NCBI GenBank assembly: GCA_002320935.1 | Contig: DCLG01000050.1 | Span: 40,336-48,950, forward strand | Length of the DNA: 8,615 bases | Source of the DNA: Pedobacter sp. UBA1654 | Lineage (GTDB): Bacteria; Bacteroidota; Bacteroidia; Sphingobacteriales; Sphingobacteriaceae | Reading direction: 5' to 3' | In this document: positions 6,764-8,615 of the stretch, one piece after another | Position numbering within the stretch: the stretch's first letter is position 1 | Layout of the letters: every line of letters begins with the position of its first letter | The notes under the pieces: generated by a model | The model's input: the letters and a program-made list of their open reading frames with translations, nothing else | Told to the model about the DNA's origin: nothing | The model's database searches: none | Translations under genes and position numbers: made by a program

Positions 6764-8059
6764 TAAAGGCAGCAGTTGCTCCAAAGCCATTCCCCTTGAC
6801 CCTTTTAGCAATACATGGCTATCTTTAACCGGAGACTGCTCCAGGTAAGTTTTTGCAGCTAGGATGTCCTCAAAAAACATCCCTTTTAAATCTGCTTTAA
6901 TCGCATTAAAATCTTTTCCAATCAAGATCACCTCATCGAAGTTCATGCCGTTAGCCAGCTCAGCAATTTTCCGGTGCTGCTCTGCGGATGCATCGCCGAG
7001 CTCATACATATCTGCGATAATGGCGACCTTCTTTTCTGCTGTTAGTGCTTTCAGATTTTTCAAAGCCGCCTCCATGCTACTTGGGTTGGCATTATAGAAG
7101 TCGCAAATGACTTGGTTGTATGCGGTTTTAGTGAGCTGTGAGCGGTTATTATTAGGCTGGTAGTTCATCAGCCCCTGATTAATGTCTACAGCGGGCACGC
7201 CAAAGAAATCTGCAACGCAGATTGCACCCAGGATGTTCTCGAAGTTGTAAGTGCCGGTAAGGTTTGTCTTGGTGTGGTATTGCTTGCCAGCCTTGCTCCA
7301 GGAGATCTGGAGATAGGGATCTGACTTTTCCAGATTACCGGAGATTGGATTCATGGAATCTGAGCCGTAAAAAACGATTTCATGAAGGCCGGTTTGCTGA
7401 ACCAATTCCATCAGAATAAAGTTGTCTTTATATATGAAGGTATAGCCTTTAGTTTCTGCAAGCCACTTGTACAATTCTGATTTTCCGATTTTTACCCCTT
7501 CATAGCCGCCGAAACCTTCAAGATGTGCATGACCAATGTTTGTGATCAATCCATGGGTAGGCTGTGCGATGCCGCAAAGAAATTCGATTTCTTTCTTATG
7601 ATTCGCGCCCATTTCCACGATGGCAATTTCAACATTGCTGTCGATGGAGAGTATGGTTAGCGGTACCCCGATATGGTTGTTCAGATTGCCTTTGGTGGCG
7701 TAGGTTTTATATTTAGTGCTGAGTACCGCATTGATCAACTCTTTGGTTGTGGTCTTACCATTGCTGCCGGTAAGCCCAACTATTGGTATGTTGAGTTGGC
7801 TGCGGTGATGACGGGCCAGATCTTGCAGTGTGGTAAGTACATCCTCAACGAGGATGCAGCGATCATTTACTTCGAATTCTTTATCATCAATGATGGCGAA
7901 CGCTGCGCCAGCTTCAAGCGCTTGCTCAGCAAAGGTATTGGCATTGAACTTGTCCCCTTTTAAAGCAAAGAACAGACAATCCTGCTGGATGGTGCGGGTG
8001 TCTGTGCAAATAACCGGGTAGTCCAGGTAACGGTTGTAAAGTTTTTGAATGTTTTCCAT
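6758..8059 (-). CDS. murF: UDP-N-acetylmuramoyl-tripeptide--D-alanyl-D-alanine ligase
   Basis: This cytoplasmic ATP-dependent ligase adds D-Ala-D-Ala to the UDP-MurNAc-tripeptide, the last soluble step in making the peptidoglycan pentapeptide precursor. It is 433 residues, typical for MurF. The N-terminal substrate-binding domain includes DTRTIQQDCLFFALKGDKFNA (start near residue 20). The Mur central ATPase shows the P-loop GSNGKTTT (98-105), EMGANHKKEI (149-158), TNIGHAHLEGFG (173-184) and a KIGKSELY segment (190-197) whose Lys193 probably corresponds to the carbamylated lysine. The C-terminal domain has DFYNANPSSMEAAL (320-333), ADMYELGD (349-356) and LLKGSRGMALEQLL (417-430). All expected motifs are present, so it should be functional. 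It is read toward the transposase remnant, and the two stop regions overlap by 6 nt. It is divergent from the SusC-like gene and appears monocistronic within the window. Confidence 0.95.
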   Translation of the reverse strand: MENIQKLYNRYLDYPVICTDTRTIQQDCLFFALKGDKFNANTFAEQALEAGAAFAIIDDKEFEVNDRCILVEDVLTTLQDLARHHRSQLNIPIVGLTGSNGKTTTKELINAVLSTKYKTYATKGNLNNHIGVPLTILSIDSNVEIAIVEMGANHKKEIEFLCGIAQPTHGLITNIGHAHLEGFGGYEGVKIGKSELYKWLAETKGYTFIYKDNFILMELVQQTGLHEIVFYGSDSMNPISGNLEKSDPYLQISWSKAGKQYHTKTNLTGTYNFENILGAICVADFFGVPAVDINQGLMNYQPNNNRSQLTKTAYNQVICDFYNANPSSMEAALKNLKALTAEKKVAIIADMYELGDASAEQHRKIAELANGMNFDEVILIGKDFNAIKADLKGMFFEDILAAKTYLEQSPVKDSHVLLKGSRGMALEQLLPLL

Positions 8060-8083
8060 CGAAGCAGAACTGTGTTGTGGATG

Positions 8084-8091
8084 TAAAAGTA
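8084..8091 (-). promoter_or_regulatory. Candidate -7 element for murF
   Basis: Read on the minus strand, 8091-8084 is TACTTTTA, matching seven of eight positions of the Bacteroidota -7 consensus TAnnTTTG, about 25 nt before the murF start codon. No TTG is seen at the right distance upstream for the -33 element, so this is weak and rests on one box only. Confidence 0.27.
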
Positions 8092-8453
8092 AGCTATGTG
8101 GCTTAAAGTTGGGAAACTTGTAAGTTAATGTGACATTTTCGTTGCTCGCTGGGAATTTATTAAGAAAAGCACTATATTAATAGTCCATATTGCCGGAGCT
8201 GAAAACCTTTTCAATAAAGATGCTGGGGTACTATTGCTAAGATCTGAATCTTGGCTAGTGGAGTTGTGTCTAATTTTGACAGACAATCTAACCTAAAGAT
8301 GTTAATTGTCCATTCAAAATATAATTTCATGATTGGAAAGCATAGCTCTACATTATATGGCGAAAGACTGAAGGTGGAACTTAATCGTCCGGGTATGCTA
8401 AACATGAAGTGTGCCTAAAATCCTGATTTTGTTAAAATTTCTTGAAAAAAGCC

Positions 8454-8484
8454 TTGTCGACTTTCGTAGAAACCTCTATATTAG
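8454..8484 (+). promoter_or_regulatory. Candidate promoter of the SusC-like gene
   Basis: TTG at 8454-8456 and TATATTAG at 8477-8484 are separated by 20 nt, within the spacing known for Bacteroidota primary-sigma promoters (TTG and TAnnTTTG). The second box matches seven of eight positions. Transcription would begin near 8490, giving a leader of roughly 22 nt before the ATG at 8513. The -7 box lies inside a small palindrome. Confidence 0.4.
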
Positions 8485-8487
8485 AGG
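8473..8487. repeat. Small palindrome upstream of the SusC-like gene
   Basis: The sequence cctcta-tat-tagagg has 6-bp perfect arms at 8473-8478 and 8482-8487 with a 3-nt centre. It covers the candidate -7 element, so as DNA it could be an operator. It is not followed by a T-run, so a terminator is unlikely. Such a short palindrome may also be chance. Confidence 0.45.
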
Positions 8488-8512
8488 ATTATTAACTAAC
8501 TAAAAACAATTC

Positions 8513-8615
8513 ATGAAAAAACTATTACAAAGTTTCTTCGTATTCTTGTTCATTGCGGTTTCTGCATTTGCTCAGGAACGGACGATTACTGGTACAGTAA
8601 CAGGAAAAGAAGACG
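8513..8615 (+). CDS. SusC/RagA-type TonB-linked outer-membrane protein, N-terminus only
   Basis: Only the first 34 codons are in the window; the gene runs off the right edge. Residues 1-20 are a signal peptide (MKKLL, hydrophobic core, SAFA|Q cleavage). The mature start QERTITGTVTGKED is the first strand of the carboxypeptidase-regulatory-like domain that opens SusC/RagA receptors, which import glycans or other large nutrients together with a SusD lipoprotein normally encoded next. Other proteins can carry this domain, including siderophore-type receptors like the one at the left end of the window, so the SusC assignment rests on the typical V-x-G-x-V pattern and its closeness to the signal peptide. 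There is no Shine-Dalgarno; the leader just before ATG is A-rich, as is usual in this phylum. Confidence 0.72.
   Translation, partial: MKKLLQSFFVFLFIAVSAFAQERTITGTVTGKED

Larger units (their letters stand above)
8060..8512. other. 453-bp divergent intergenic region
   Basis: This separates murF (minus) from the SusC-like gene (plus). It contains only short open frames without family resemblance (a 39-codon plus-strand one at 8299-8418 and a 64-codon minus-strand one at 8211-8405). No tRNA cloverleaf, large repeat or obvious terminator was seen. The composition is AT-rich. The supported content is the candidate promoters near each end and the small palindrome at 8473-8487. There is no sigma-factor or anti-sigma gene before the SusC-like gene in this interval. 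Confidence 0.6.

Noticed and set aside
8106..8119. aagtt-ggga-aactt palindrome upstream of murF
   Set aside because: Five-base arms in AT-rich DNA are expected by chance, and it does not line up with a promoter element.
8211..8405. 64-codon minus-strand ORF in the intergenic region
   Set aside because: Its composition is not protein-like, it has no family resemblance, and it has no upstream signals.
8299..8418. 39-codon plus-strand ORF in the intergenic region
   Set aside because: It has no recognisable domain, signal or promoter, and it is within the length expected by chance.

Overview
The window looks like a chromosomal segment of a Bacteroidota bacterium, most likely of the Sphingobacteriaceae (Pedobacter/Mucilaginibacter type). 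The reasons are the gene content: a TonB-dependent receptor with an N-terminal carboxypeptidase-regulatory-like domain, the start of a SusC/RagA-type receptor, the gliding-motility lipoprotein GldH, and a PD-(D/E)XK 'Rpn/putative transposase' gene of a type common in this group. Start codons also lack Shine-Dalgarno sequences, which is normal for the phylum. The genus is inferred from the style of the proteins, not demonstrated.

Layout, left to right. (1) 59-2539, plus strand: a complete siderophore-type TonB-dependent outer-membrane receptor. (2) 2540-2732: a gap holding a compact array of 11-bp CCTTGTCAA-type units, several of which also form a long inverted repeat. (3) 2733-5816, plus strand: a tight three-gene operon of DNA polymerase III delta-prime (holB), a RicT/PSP1-domain protein, and gldH. 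The gaps are 2 nt and then an 8-nt overlap, so translation is probably coupled. A perfect 16-bp hairpin lies inside the signal-peptide codons of gldH. (4) 5874-6763, plus strand: a decayed Rpn-type PD-(D/E)XK nuclease/transposase gene, broken by the apparent loss of one G and also lacking the expected catalytic Asp. (5) 6758-8059, minus strand: murF, whose stop codon overlaps the end of the transposase remnant. (6) 8060-8512: a largely featureless 453-bp divergent intergenic region with candidate promoters at both ends. (7) 8513 to the window end, plus strand: the first 34 codons of a SusC-like TonB-linked outer-membrane protein.

Functionally this is mostly housekeeping (replication clamp loader, RNA-processing regulator, cell-wall precursor synthesis, envelope lipoprotein) flanked by nutrient-uptake receptors. 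No complete novel system is evident. The most unusual items are the 11-bp repeat array before holB, the perfect palindrome in the gldH signal sequence, and the six-cysteine N-terminus and long basic tail of the RicT homologue.
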